Shown here: one piece after another, positions 1 to 5,728 of the stretch
Layout of the letters: every line of letters starts with the position of its first letter
How positions within the stretch are numbered: position 1 is the first letter of the stretch
Source of the DNA: DASPXK01 sp035637315
GTDB taxonomy: Bacteria; Chloroflexota; UBA6077; JACCZL01
Length of the DNA: 9,545 nt
Direction: 5' to 3'
Assembly: GCA_035637315.1 (NCBI GenBank)
Contig: DASPXK010000080.1
Location: 1-9,545, forward strand
Notes under the pieces: generated by a model
Database searches by the model: none
What the model saw: only the letters and a program-made list of their open reading frames with translations
What the model was told of the DNA's origin: nothing
Made by a program: the position numbers and the translations under genes

Positions 1-103
1 TCCCACCTCGCGTGATCACCAGCAGCAGATCGTAGTCTCGCGGGAGCTGGGCGACGAGCGTGGCCACCAGCTCTTCGATGTCTTCCCAGCTCAGATGGAT
101 CAT
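1..103 (-). CDS. Phosphoribosyltransferase, N-terminal fragment (cut by window edge)
   Basis: The first 34 codons of a gene running off the left edge are visible. The start ATG is at 103-101, preceded by a good Shine-Dalgarno (GGGAG, 4 bases upstream). The peptide begins MIHLSWEDIEELV and ends DLLLVITRGG. The SW-[ED]-[DE]-[IV] opening followed by a hydrophobic strand and an (A/T)RGG turn is the usual N-terminus of bacterial hypoxanthine/xanthine-type phosphoribosyltransferases, which transfer 5-phosphoribose from PRPP to a purine base in the cytoplasm. The PRPP-binding loop (D-D-x2-[ST]-G-x-T region) lies outside the window, so the substrate cannot be assigned. The gene starts 11 bp after the stop of the upstream acetyltransferase on the same strand, so the two are probably cotranscribed. 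Family assignment rests on a short stretch only. Confidence 0.72.
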   Translation of the reverse strand, partial: MIHLSWEDIEELVATLVAQLPRDYDLLLVITRGG

Positions 104-114
104 GATTCTCCCTG

Positions 115-1110
115 TCACCCTAAGTCTTCATTGTCATCGAAAGGAGTCATGGGCCTTCGGCCCGTCCCGAGCGAATGAAAGTTCGTTTTTCGTGGGAGCG
201 CACTATCGACTGGTACAGCATAGCAGCGGTGCACGTGGCGAATGGTGAAGCCGAGCCTGTAGTACAGGCCGAGCGCCGGCCGATTGTCATCCTCGACGTA
301 CAGGGTGCACACGTCCATTCCGCTTTCGCGCAGGCGGTACAGCCCGAGGAGGGCCAGGATCCGCCCCAGGCCGCGGCCACGCTCTAAGCTGCCGACTCCG
401 ATGATGTAGATCTCGCCCTCCGCGCTGTGGGGGGGAGGGGCTGGCACTTGCTTGAGCCAATTGAAGCCCACCATGCGGCCGCCGGACTCGGCCACCAGGA
501 AGTCCTCGCTCTTGAACCAGGCCTGGTCCAGCCGCGCCTGGAGGTCTTCCAGCGACCACTTGCCGTTCTCCGGGTGATCGGCAAAGACCGCGTTGTGCAA
601 GGCTAGCCAGGACTCGCGGTCATGCGCCACGTCGAACGGGCGAATGGTGTAGCCATCGGTGCTCGGCGCTGGCGGGAGCACTTCCAGGCGACGCTCGAGC
701 TGCAGCAGCGTCCTGCCGACGACCATCCCGCGCCGAGCCGCGATGGCGGCGCTCGCCGACTGGTCGCCGTACGCCCAGAGCTTCAGCTCGACGGCGCCAC
801 TCTCGGCGGCCAGGTCGCGGGCGGCGGCCACAAGCCTGCTGGCGACGCCCCTGCGGCGGGCGCTGGGGCGGACCATGACCTCCGCGGTCACCTCGGGTGC
901 GGCCACCAGTAGCTGCGCGTATCCTTCCAGACGCTCGCCGTCGTAGGCCAGCAGCGCTCGAACCGAGGGACTGCCGCTGCGCAGCTTCAAGTACTTGTGC
1001 TCGCCGACCGGCGGCACTCCGTCGGATGACGTAGCCTCCTCGACTAGCTCGTCGACGGCCGCCCGTGTCGGCTGGTCGAGGCGGTCAACTATCTCGATTC
1101 GCTTCGCCAT
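115..1110 (-). CDS. mshD: Tandem GNAT acetyltransferase, mycothiol synthase (MshD)-like
   Basis: 331 residues with two GNAT domains, N-terminal about 1-140 and C-terminal about 150-298. Each has an acetyl-CoA pyrophosphate loop: RPSARRRGVASRL at 81-93 and GVGSLERGRGLGRIL at 238-252. The second domain reads LHNAVFADHPENGKW (171-185), then GEIYIIGVG, then LYVEDDNRPALGLYYRLGF (270-288). From memory this closely follows MshD, which acetylates Cys-GlcN-Ins with acetyl-CoA in the last step of mycothiol synthesis. A generic two-domain GNAT of unknown substrate is the alternative, and no other mycothiol gene is in the window. The ATG at 1110 has only a weak upstream GGTGAAG. Residues about 300-331 (DSALPRKTNFHS...) are a polar tail beyond the last GNAT strand; the DNA under it contains a small hairpin and may derive from a repeat. 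A promoter and LacI-type operator candidate lie just upstream, and a phosphoribosyltransferase gene follows 11 bp downstream. Confidence 0.8.
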   Translation of the reverse strand: MAKRIEIVDRLDQPTRAAVDELVEEATSSDGVPPVGEHKYLKLRSGSPSVRALLAYDGERLEGYAQLLVAAPEVTAEVMVRPSARRRGVASRLVAAARDLAAESGAVELKLWAYGDQSASAAIAARRGMVVGRTLLQLERRLEVLPPAPSTDGYTIRPFDVAHDRESWLALHNAVFADHPENGKWSLEDLQARLDQAWFKSEDFLVAESGGRMVGFNWLKQVPAPPPHSAEGEIYIIGVGSLERGRGLGRILALLGLYRLRESGMDVCTLYVEDDNRPALGLYYRLGFTIRHVHRCYAVPVDSALPRKTNFHSLGTGRRPMTPFDDNEDLG

Positions 1111-1159
1111 CGCTTCACCCGACCAGAACGCGGCAAGCAGCCCACTTTATTCCGCAGAT

Positions 1160-1189
1160 ACCATAGCGGCTAGTTGCAAACGCTTGCAA
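1160..1189 (-). promoter_or_regulatory. Candidate promoter for the acetyltransferase operon
   Basis: On the minus strand a TTGCAA -35-like hexamer (1189-1184), an 18-base spacer and a TATGGT -10-like hexamer (1165-1160) lie about 50 bp upstream of the acetyltransferase ATG. Both boxes are imperfect. The assignment rests on spacing and position. The -35 box overlaps the LacI-type operator-like palindrome, which would suit repression. Confidence 0.3.
1174..1189. promoter_or_regulatory. LacI-family operator-like palindrome
   Basis: TTGCAAACGCTTGCAA has perfect outer half-sites (TTGCAA/TTGCAA) around a central ACGC. It closely matches the general LacI/GalR operator pattern, in which half-sites flank a central CpG (xxGCAAACGxTTGCxx). 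It lies in an AT-richer part of the divergent gap between the minus-strand acetyltransferase and the plus-strand reductase. It could therefore control either side or both. No LacI-type regulator is in the window. Confidence 0.45.
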
Positions 1190-1211
1190 AAGGGACGTTC
1201 GGGTGGCGACC

Positions 1212-1217
1212 TATAAT
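1212..1217 (+). promoter_or_regulatory. Candidate -10 box (TATAAT) for the reductase gene
   Basis: A perfect TATAAT on the plus strand lies about 125 bp before the reductase start. The nearest TTGCAA (1184-1189) is 22 bp away, too far for an ideal sigma-70 spacer, so the -35 is unclear. A transcript from here would carry the 1243-1297 palindrome in its 5' leader. Confidence 0.3.
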
Positions 1218-1242
1218 CCAGGGCTCCCGGACGACAAGGCTG

Positions 1243-1297
1243 GTAGCGCGGGGCTTGTCCCCCGCCCAACCAAGCGGGGGACAAGCCCGCGCGCTAC
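1243..1297. repeat. Long palindromic repeat (GTAGCGCG...CGCGCTAC)
   Basis: Inverted repeat with a left arm at 1243-1265 and a right arm at 1274-1297, around an 8-base loop (CCAACCAA). The arms pair along their whole length except for a one-base indel in the GCGCG run. The inner stem reads CTTGTCCCCCGC and its complement. No ORF or T-run follows, so it does not look like a classical terminator. It sits in the divergent intergenic region, in the presumed 5' leader of the reductase gene. I interpret it as a dispersed REP/MITE-like element. Confidence 0.8.
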
Positions 1298-1342
1298 GAC
1301 CACCATTGCGACGGCCTCTATAGAGCCCGACGGAAGACCCCG

Positions 1343-2302
1343 ATGGCCCGAGTGTTGATAACCGGCAGCAACGGCCTGCTGGGCACGAAACTCCTCGACC
1401 AGCTTGTCCAGACCGGGCGAGCCGAGCCGCTTGCCGCGTCGCGTGGGGAGTGCAAGAACAGCTACCTTGGCCACTTCCCCTTCTGGAGGCTCGACGTGGC
1501 CGACGCCGCTTCGGTCGGCAGAGTGCTGGAGGCGGCTCGCCCAGATAGCGTCATCCACGCCGCGGCGATGACGGACGTCGACGGCTGCGAGCGCAGGCGC
1601 GACGAAGCCTGGGCCATCAACGCGGCTGGGACGGCCAACGTGGCCCAGGCCTGCGTGGCGCGAAGAGTCAATCTGGTCTTCCTGTCGACAGAGTACGTCT
1701 TCGACGGCCAGGCGGGACCCTATTCGGAGGACGACGCGACCAATCCGCTCGGCTGGTACGCCAAGACGAAGCTAGCCGGCGAGCTTGCCGTCGCGCGAGC
1801 CGGCGGAAGCTGGTCAGTGGCCCGGACGACCGTCCTGTACGGCTACGCCCCGGGCGTTCGACCTAACTTCGTTGTCTGGCTCCTGGACAAGCTGCGCGCT
1901 GGCGAGCGAGTGCGAGTGGTGCAGGACCAGATCGGCTCGCCGACTCTGGCCGATAACCTGGCTGAGATGGTCCTGGCGCTGGCGCTGAGCCGCGCCAACG
2001 GGACCTACCATACCGTAGGCGCGAGCGTCCTGGCTCGAGCGGACTTCGCCACGCTGGCGGCTGAGAGCTTTGGACTGGATTCGACCTTGATCGAGCCCGT
2101 CCCGACGGCCACCATGAACCAGCTAGCCCCGCGCCCGCTGCGGGCGGGGCTCAAGATGGATCGGTTCCGGGCCGCCTTTCCAGACGTGCCAGTCCTCACC
2201 GCCGCTGAAGGGCTAGCCAACTTACGCGACCAGCTTCGCGCGGCCGGCGCGTTTCCCGAGACGCCCGGAATACCCGGCCGCCGGGCACGTTATACTGAAT
2301 AG
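1343..2302 (+). CDS. RmlD-like SDR reductase (dTDP-4-dehydrorhamnose reductase family)
   Basis: 319 residues of an extended short-chain dehydrogenase. The Rossmann nucleotide loop is GSNGLLG (8-14) after VLIT. VIHAAAMTDVDGCE (70-83) is the typical RmlD second-strand region. The catalytic set is Ser115/Thr116 in STEYVFDG plus Tyr139 and Lys143 in YAKTK. QIGSPTLADNLAEMV (196-210) and APRPLRAGLKMDRF (262-275) match the RmlD substrate-side motifs. Family members reduce dTDP-4-keto sugars with NAD(P)H, or in related branches act as sugar-nucleotide reductases or MAT2B-like proteins. RmlA, RmlB and RmlC are absent here, so dTDP-rhamnose synthesis is not established. The ATG at 1343 has GGAAG six bases upstream. 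About 15 residues at the C-terminus (after 303) are a polar extension. Thioredoxin follows 42 bp downstream on the same strand. Confidence 0.85.
   Translation: MARVLITGSNGLLGTKLLDQLVQTGRAEPLAASRGECKNSYLGHFPFWRLDVADAASVGRVLEAARPDSVIHAAAMTDVDGCERRRDEAWAINAAGTANVAQACVARRVNLVFLSTEYVFDGQAGPYSEDDATNPLGWYAKTKLAGELAVARAGGSWSVARTTVLYGYAPGVRPNFVVWLLDKLRAGERVRVVQDQIGSPTLADNLAEMVLALALSRANGTYHTVGASVLARADFATLAAESFGLDSTLIEPVPTATMNQLAPRPLRAGLKMDRFRAAFPDVPVLTAAEGLANLRDQLRAAGAFPETPGIPGRRARYTE
2291..2296 (+). promoter_or_regulatory. Candidate -10 box (TATACT) for thioredoxin
   Basis: TATACT overlaps the last codons of the upstream reductase and lies 48 bp before the thioredoxin ATG. The -35 position (about 2268-2273, GAATAC) is poor. 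If real, thioredoxin has its own promoter in addition to readthrough. Confidence 0.25.
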
Positions 2303-2344
2303 AGGGCGACGCTTAGGCGAATCGCCCCGGAGGCTGAAACGAAG

Positions 2345-2671
2345 ATGGCACATCCGGTTGCCGTGACCGATTCGACGTTCGAGACGGAGGTGGTTCAGTC
2401 GACTACTCCGGTGCTGGTCGACTTCTGGGCGGAGTGGTGTCAGCCCTGTAAGCTGATCGCGCCCGTCCTCGAGCAGATCGCCGAGGAGCAGAACAGCAGG
2501 CTGAAGATCGCCAAGCTCAATGTCGATGAGAACCCGAGCACCATGCAGAAGTTTGGGATTCGCGGAATCCCGACCCTGATCCTGTTCAAGGAGGGCCAGC
2601 CCGTCGAGACGCTTGTCGGCTTCATGCCGAAGATGGCCCTTCTGGGCAAGCTTCAGAAGCACATCGCCTAG
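2345..2671 (+). CDS. trxA: Thioredoxin
   Basis: 108 residues, the standard length of a single-domain thioredoxin, a cytoplasmic dithiol reductant for ribonucleotide reductase and other disulfide substrates. Visible are the buried Asp26 in LVDFW, the active site WCQPCK (31-36), NVDENP (59-64), and the cis-proline Pro76 in GIRGIPTLILFKEG. The active-site dipeptide is Gln-Pro rather than the usual Gly-Pro, so redox potential or partner range may differ slightly; both catalytic cysteines (32, 35) are present. GGAGG lies at 2329-2333, 11 bases before the ATG, a slightly long spacing. The TAG stop abuts a 7-bp tandem/palindromic repeat. No thioredoxin reductase is in the window. Confidence 0.96.
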   Translation: MAHPVAVTDSTFETEVVQSTTPVLVDFWAEWCQPCKLIAPVLEQIAEEQNSRLKIAKLNVDENPSTMQKFGIRGIPTLILFKEGQPVETLVGFMPKMALLGKLQKHIA

Positions 2672-2717
2672 CGAGTAGCGAGTAGCGAGTAGCGCTGCTC
2701 GCTACTCGCGACTCGCT
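2670..2717. repeat. 7-bp tandem repeat folded into a palindrome
   Basis: Three perfect copies of GCGAGTA occupy 2671-2691. They are followed by an inverted copy (CTCGCTACTCGCGACTCGCT, 2698-2717) that pairs with 2670-2689 with one mismatch around an 8-base loop. The repeat begins inside the thioredoxin stop codon and fills most of the gap to the next gene. No T-tract follows, so termination is possible but not shown. Confidence 0.8.
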
Positions 2718-2733
2718 CCTCTCGACTTTCGTC

Positions 2734-2739
2734 TATACT
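2734..2739 (+). promoter_or_regulatory. Candidate -10 box (TATACT) close to the dehydrogenase ATG
   Basis: TATACT ends 13 bases before the ATG at 2753. Transcription starting about 7 bases downstream of the box would leave a leader of only about 6 bases. No Shine-Dalgarno is visible in the intervening CGCGAGCCAGTC, which fits a near-leaderless mRNA. The -35 region falls in the repeat and shows no TTGACA match. Confidence 0.35.
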
Positions 2740-2752
2740 TCGCGAGCCAGTC

Positions 2753-3946
2753 ATGGCTCGTGCCCTCGGCGTCCTTGCTCTTGCCGCGATCATCGCCGCC
2801 GCGGCCTGCTCGCCGGGGCGGAGCGCCTCCACTGAGAAGCCGGGCCGGAGCGCGGCAGCCCAGCGCGGAGCGAGCGCGACCGAATCGAGTCGCGACCCAG
2901 ACTTCCCACGGGCCGTGCCAACCCCGCCCACGCCGGTCCCGCGACCGCAACTTCACCAGGAGACCTATGTCGAGGGCCTGGCGATGCCGGTCGCTTTCGA
3001 GTTCGCTCCGGACGGTCGGATGTTCGTGGCCGAGCTCGACGGCCGAATCCGCCTGGTCGAGGGCGGCGCGCTGCGCCCGGAGCCGATCATCACGTTGCCA
3101 ACTACCAAGGGTCTCGAGCAGGGCGCGCTGGGCCTCGCGCTCGACCCGGATTTCTCGCGCACCCATCAGTTCTTCGTGCTCTACTCAGAGCCACGGCCCG
3201 GGACAAATGACCCGCGCCGCAATCGACTGGTGCGTCTGACCGAATCGGGCGGTCGCGGTGTTGACCAGCAAGTAATCCTGGACAACCTGCCGATCGGAAA
3301 GCCGAGCCCTGAAAACGTCAACGGCGATCACAACGGCGGCCGGATCGGTTTCGGCCCGGATGGCAAGCTTTACGTGGCAATGGGCGACGTGGCCCAGCGG
3401 ACGGCCGCGTTGAAGCTGGAGAACCCACATGGCAAGTTGTTGCGGCTCAATCCCGACGGCTCGATTCCCGCCGACAACCCGTTCCCGGGCCAGGCAGCCT
3501 ACGCGACCGGCTTTCGGAGCCCGTTCGGGCTCGACTTCCACCCCCTGACCGGCTTACCGTACGTGACCGACAACGGCCCGCAGGGCCACGACGAGGTCAA
3601 TCGAGTGGTCGCGCGTGGGAACTATGGCTGGCCTGAGGTTGCCGGTCGCTCGACGAAGAACGACACCGTTTACGTGGACCCGGTCTGGGAATCCGGGCTC
3701 GAGCGTCTCGGCCCAACCGGGCTGGCGTTCTACACCGGCTCGTTGATGCCAGAGTTCCAGAATGACCTGTTCTTCTGCGACTGGAACACCGGCTCCCTGT
3801 GGCGTCTGCGCCTGGAGCCACCCGACTACGGCCGGTCCGGGAATCCGGAAGTGGTCGCCCAACCGTGCCGGCTTTACGTTCGGACAGGTCCAGACGGAGC
3901 GCTCTACTTCTCGGACCACCACGCGATCTACCGCTTGGCGCCGTGA
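2753..3946 (+). CDS. PQQ-type glucose/sorbosone dehydrogenase family lipoprotein
   Basis: 397 residues. The N-terminus is a lipoprotein signal: Arg3, a hydrophobic stretch 5-18, and AAAAC with Cys19 as the likely lipidated residue (the usual -3 Leu is missing). A Ser/Pro-rich linker runs to about residue 65. From about 70 the soluble-GDH/GSDH beta-propeller follows: AFEFAPDGRMFVAELDGRI (81-99), GALGLALDPDF (124-134), NGDHNGGRIGFGPDGKLYV (190-208), GKLLRLNPDGSIPADNPF (227-244), GFRSPFGLDFHP (253-264) and GHDEVN (278-283). His193 occupies the place of the catalytic histidine. The family oxidises sugars with PQQ, or uses a related cofactor or none in some branches; substrate and PQQ use cannot be read from sequence, and no PQQ synthesis gene is here. 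It should act outside the membrane. No Shine-Dalgarno precedes the ATG. Its TGA overlaps the GTG of the next gene. Confidence 0.88.
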   Translation: MARALGVLALAAIIAAAACSPGRSASTEKPGRSAAAQRGASATESSRDPDFPRAVPTPPTPVPRPQLHQETYVEGLAMPVAFEFAPDGRMFVAELDGRIRLVEGGALRPEPIITLPTTKGLEQGALGLALDPDFSRTHQFFVLYSEPRPGTNDPRRNRLVRLTESGGRGVDQQVILDNLPIGKPSPENVNGDHNGGRIGFGPDGKLYVAMGDVAQRTAALKLENPHGKLLRLNPDGSIPADNPFPGQAAYATGFRSPFGLDFHPLTGLPYVTDNGPQGHDEVNRVVARGNYGWPEVAGRSTKNDTVYVDPVWESGLERLGPTGLAFYTGSLMPEFQNDLFFCDWNTGSLWRLRLEPPDYGRSGNPEVVAQPCRLYVRTGPDGALYFSDHHAIYRLAP

Positions 3947-5655
3947 GCCTCGCGTTCCCCAGACCGCGCGGCGAGCCTCCTGGCGCGAGCGCTGGTCCGG
4001 CCGCGGCCCTCCAACGCTTCGGAGCAGCGATCGCGCGCCGCTGGGCCCTGGCCGATCTTGCCGCGGCTGCATGCCTCGTGGCCTGCGCGGCGCTCGTCCG
4101 CTGGCCAGCCCTCTGGACCATCCCGATCTTCACGGACGAGGGTGACGAGGCGCTCGTCGCCTTGAGGATCGTCCGCGACCACGCGCTGCCGCTCACCAAC
4201 GACGACCCGTACATCGGGCCGGTCTTCAACTACCTGCTGGCCGCGCTGCTCTGGGTCCTTGGTCCCAGCCCCTGGCTTCCACGGCTGCTCGTCCTCGGGG
4301 TGGGCTCGCTGACCGTGGGCGCGTCGTATCTCCTGGCCCGAGAGTTGGCTGGCAACGTCAAGCGGGGTCGCTGGGCTGGCCTGGCGGCCGCTCTGCTGGT
4401 CGCGGTGAATGCCGAGCAGGTGGTTGTCAACAGCCACGTGGCCTGGTCCAACTGCATCACGCCGTTGTTCACCACGCTGGGCTGCTGGCTGCTGGTCCGG
4501 CGCCCTCACCCCCAACCCCCTCTCCCAAACTTGGGAGAGGGGGCAGCCAAGAAGTGCGCTTCGCGGAACAAGTGCGCTTCGCGGGGGCTAGGTTCGCCCT
4601 CAGGTTTGGTCCTGGCCGGGCTCGCCTTCGGCCTCGCGCTGCAGACCCATCCCTCGGTGCTGGCGCTGCTGCCGGGCCTCCTCGCCTTCGGCCTCTGGCG
4701 CGGGCGAGCCTGGCTGCGGACGGCATGGCCGTACGCCGGGGCTGGCGCGTTCGTGCTCGCCCAGGCGCCCACGATCGCCTACAACGTTCGGGCTGGCTGG
4801 CTCAGCTCTCTGGCCGAGGCCCAGCGCTGGCAGACGTTCTACAATCGGGGCGAGCAGCTCGATCTCGCCACCTACCTCGCGCGCCTCGGGCGGCTGGTGT
4901 ACGCGCTCGGCGCCGCGCTGGCGGGACTGCTCAACGATCGCGATACGCCACCGCCACCGGCCTGGCATCCGGTCCTCGTCCTGGCGCTGATCCTGGCGGT
5001 AGTCGGTCTGGGGTGGGCATGGCGCCGCGGGCGGCCGCTGCCGGCCCTGGTCTGCACGTCCGGCCTGCTGGTCCTCCCGCTGTTCAACGGCCAATACGTG
5101 CCGCTGGTCAGCAACGCCCGCTACCTCGCGCCGCTCACCCCGCTCATCCTGGCCGCGGTCGCGACGTGCGCAGTGATGGCGTTTGGAGTCGGGTCCGCGC
5201 CTCGTCACGGCCTGTGGGCAGGGGTGGCGGTGCTGGGGATCACCTCGCTGGTCTCACTGACCAGCTTCTACGCGGACGCTGCCCGCGACGGGCGAACCAA
5301 CGCGCGGCTCCTGGCGTCGCTCGAGGCGCTCGAGTCGAGCTATCGCCCGGGCGAGGTGGTGGCGGTCGACCGGGCCACCTTTCGTGACTGGTCGCTCACC
5401 GAGGGACGGCTGCAGCGAGTGTTCACCTCCTGGCTGGAGCTGCGGGGAATCCGGTACGCGGTCGTGGAGGTGGGCTCGGACGGCCGTCTGAGTGGCGGTT
5501 TGGCGGACACTGGCGGGCTGCTCGTCCTGGCGCGCGGCAGCGTGCCGGCGGCCGAGCGGGCGTATCGGTTAGCCGAGATCGCCTCCGACGGCGCGCCTGG
5601 CGCCCCAGCCAGCAGCGGCTACAGCATCGTGCGGGCCGCTCCGCGCACTACCTAA
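3943..5655 (+). CDS. PMT/ArnT-like multi-pass membrane glycosyltransferase (GT-C fold)
   Basis: 570 residues from the GTG at 3943. That start overlaps the upstream TGA by 4 bp (GTGA), implying coupled translation. An ATG at 3799 in the same frame would overlap the dehydrogenase by 148 bp and add an arginine-rich non-homologous stretch, so I reject it. About 12-13 hydrophobic segments span residues 36-441. The first loop carries the acidic TDEGDEA (64-70), the expected position of the GT-C catalytic Asp, followed by PYIGPVFNYL. A soluble region follows (about 445-570). The family moves a sugar from a polyprenyl-phosphate donor to protein, lipid or glycan on the outer face of the membrane; donor and acceptor are unknown. 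Residues 188-216 (PHPQPPLPNLGEG then KCASRNKCASRG) are encoded by a palindrome plus an 18-bp tandem duplication and lie between two membrane segments; they look like an in-frame insertion. The TAA stop touches another palindrome. Confidence 0.8.
   Translation: MSLAFPRPRGEPPGASAGPAAALQRFGAAIARRWALADLAAAACLVACAALVRWPALWTIPIFTDEGDEALVALRIVRDHALPLTNDDPYIGPVFNYLLAALLWVLGPSPWLPRLLVLGVGSLTVGASYLLARELAGNVKRGRWAGLAAALLVAVNAEQVVVNSHVAWSNCITPLFTTLGCWLLVRRPHPQPPLPNLGEGAAKKCASRNKCASRGLGSPSGLVLAGLAFGLALQTHPSVLALLPGLLAFGLWRGRAWLRTAWPYAGAGAFVLAQAPTIAYNVRAGWLSSLAEAQRWQTFYNRGEQLDLATYLARLGRLVYALGAALAGLLNDRDTPPPPAWHPVLVLALILAVVGLGWAWRRGRPLPALVCTSGLLVLPLFNGQYVPLVSNARYLAPLTPLILAAVATCAVMAFGVGSAPRHGLWAGVAVLGITSLVSLTSFYADAARDGRTNARLLASLEALESSYRPGEVVAVDRATFRDWSLTEGRLQRVFTSWLELRGIRYAVVEVGSDGRLSGGLADTGGLLVLARGSVPAAERAYRLAEIASDGAPGAPASSGYSIVRAAPRTT
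4511..4543. repeat. In-gene palindromic element, copy 1
   Basis: A perfect 13-bp inverted repeat (CCCCCTCTCCCAA at 4516-4528, complement at 4531-4543) with a 2-base loop is preceded by CCCAA. It lies wholly inside the glycosyltransferase gene and is read in frame as PQPPLPNLGEG. The same arrangement and the same reading frame recur in the ABC subunit gene at 9301-9362. Confidence 0.85.
4552..4584 (+). repeat. 18-bp-period tandem duplication inside the glycosyltransferase
   Basis: AAGTGCGCTTCGCGG occurs twice (4552-4566 and 4570-4584), separated by AAC. The period of 18 bp keeps the frame and gives KCASRN-KCASRG. It starts 8 bp after the palindrome, so both may belong to one composite insertion. 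It introduces two cysteines (205, 211) into a loop. Confidence 0.85.
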
Positions 5656-5687
5656 CCCCCTAGCCCCCTTCCCTAAAGGGAAGGGGG
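5656..5687. repeat. Palindrome at the glycosyltransferase stop codon
   Basis: CCCCCTTCCCT (5664-5674) pairs perfectly with AGGGAAGGGGG (5677-5687) around AA. It is preceded by CCCCCTAGC directly after the TAA stop. It is similar in style (C-run, CTTCCC core) to the in-gene element but a different sequence. It lies between convergent genes and may also act as a bidirectional terminator stem, although no T-run follows on either strand. Confidence 0.75.
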
Positions 5688-5708
5688 GACTTGAAGGGAA
5701 GCGACGAC

Positions 5709-5728
5709 GGGCGTGATGAATCACGCCC
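5709..5728. repeat. Palindrome at the chromate-transporter stop codon
   Basis: GGGCGTGAT (5709-5717) pairs perfectly with ATCACGCCC (5720-5728) around GA. Read on the minus strand, the stem follows directly after the TAG stop of the CHR transporter (5731-5729). The flanking GTAGGGGCG pattern means the stop codon may belong to the repeat unit itself. Possible roles are dispersed repeat or terminator stem. Confidence 0.75.

Noticed and set aside
255..269. GCCTGTA-G-TACAGGC palindrome
   Set aside because: It lies within the conserved GLYYRLGF coding segment of the acetyltransferase and is explained by codon choice; no partner copy was seen.
2222..2662. 146-codon minus-strand frame over thioredoxin
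   Set aside because: Complete antisense shadow of an unmistakable thioredoxin gene.
3799..3942. Longer N-terminus for the glycosyltransferase from the ATG at 3799
   Set aside because: It would overlap the dehydrogenase by 148 bp and adds basic, low-complexity sequence. The GTG at 3943 gives the usual 4-bp overlap and ends up close to the first membrane segment.
4504..4590. CRISPR-like or intrinsic terminator reading of the in-gene palindromes
   Set aside because: No spaced repeat array is present, and the hairpins lie in the middle of intact ORFs without T-tracts, so neither reading fits.
4621..4695. Exact 15-bp direct repeat CTCGCCTTCGGCCTC, 60 bp apart
   Set aside because: Both copies encode LAFGL in hydrophobic membrane segments; biased codon use can produce this by chance.
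4554..5387. 277-codon plus-strand frame inside the glycosyltransferase
   Set aside because: Arg/Ala/Gly-rich alternate-frame shadow that begins inside the tandem duplication; the hydrophobic glycosyltransferase frame is clearly the real one.
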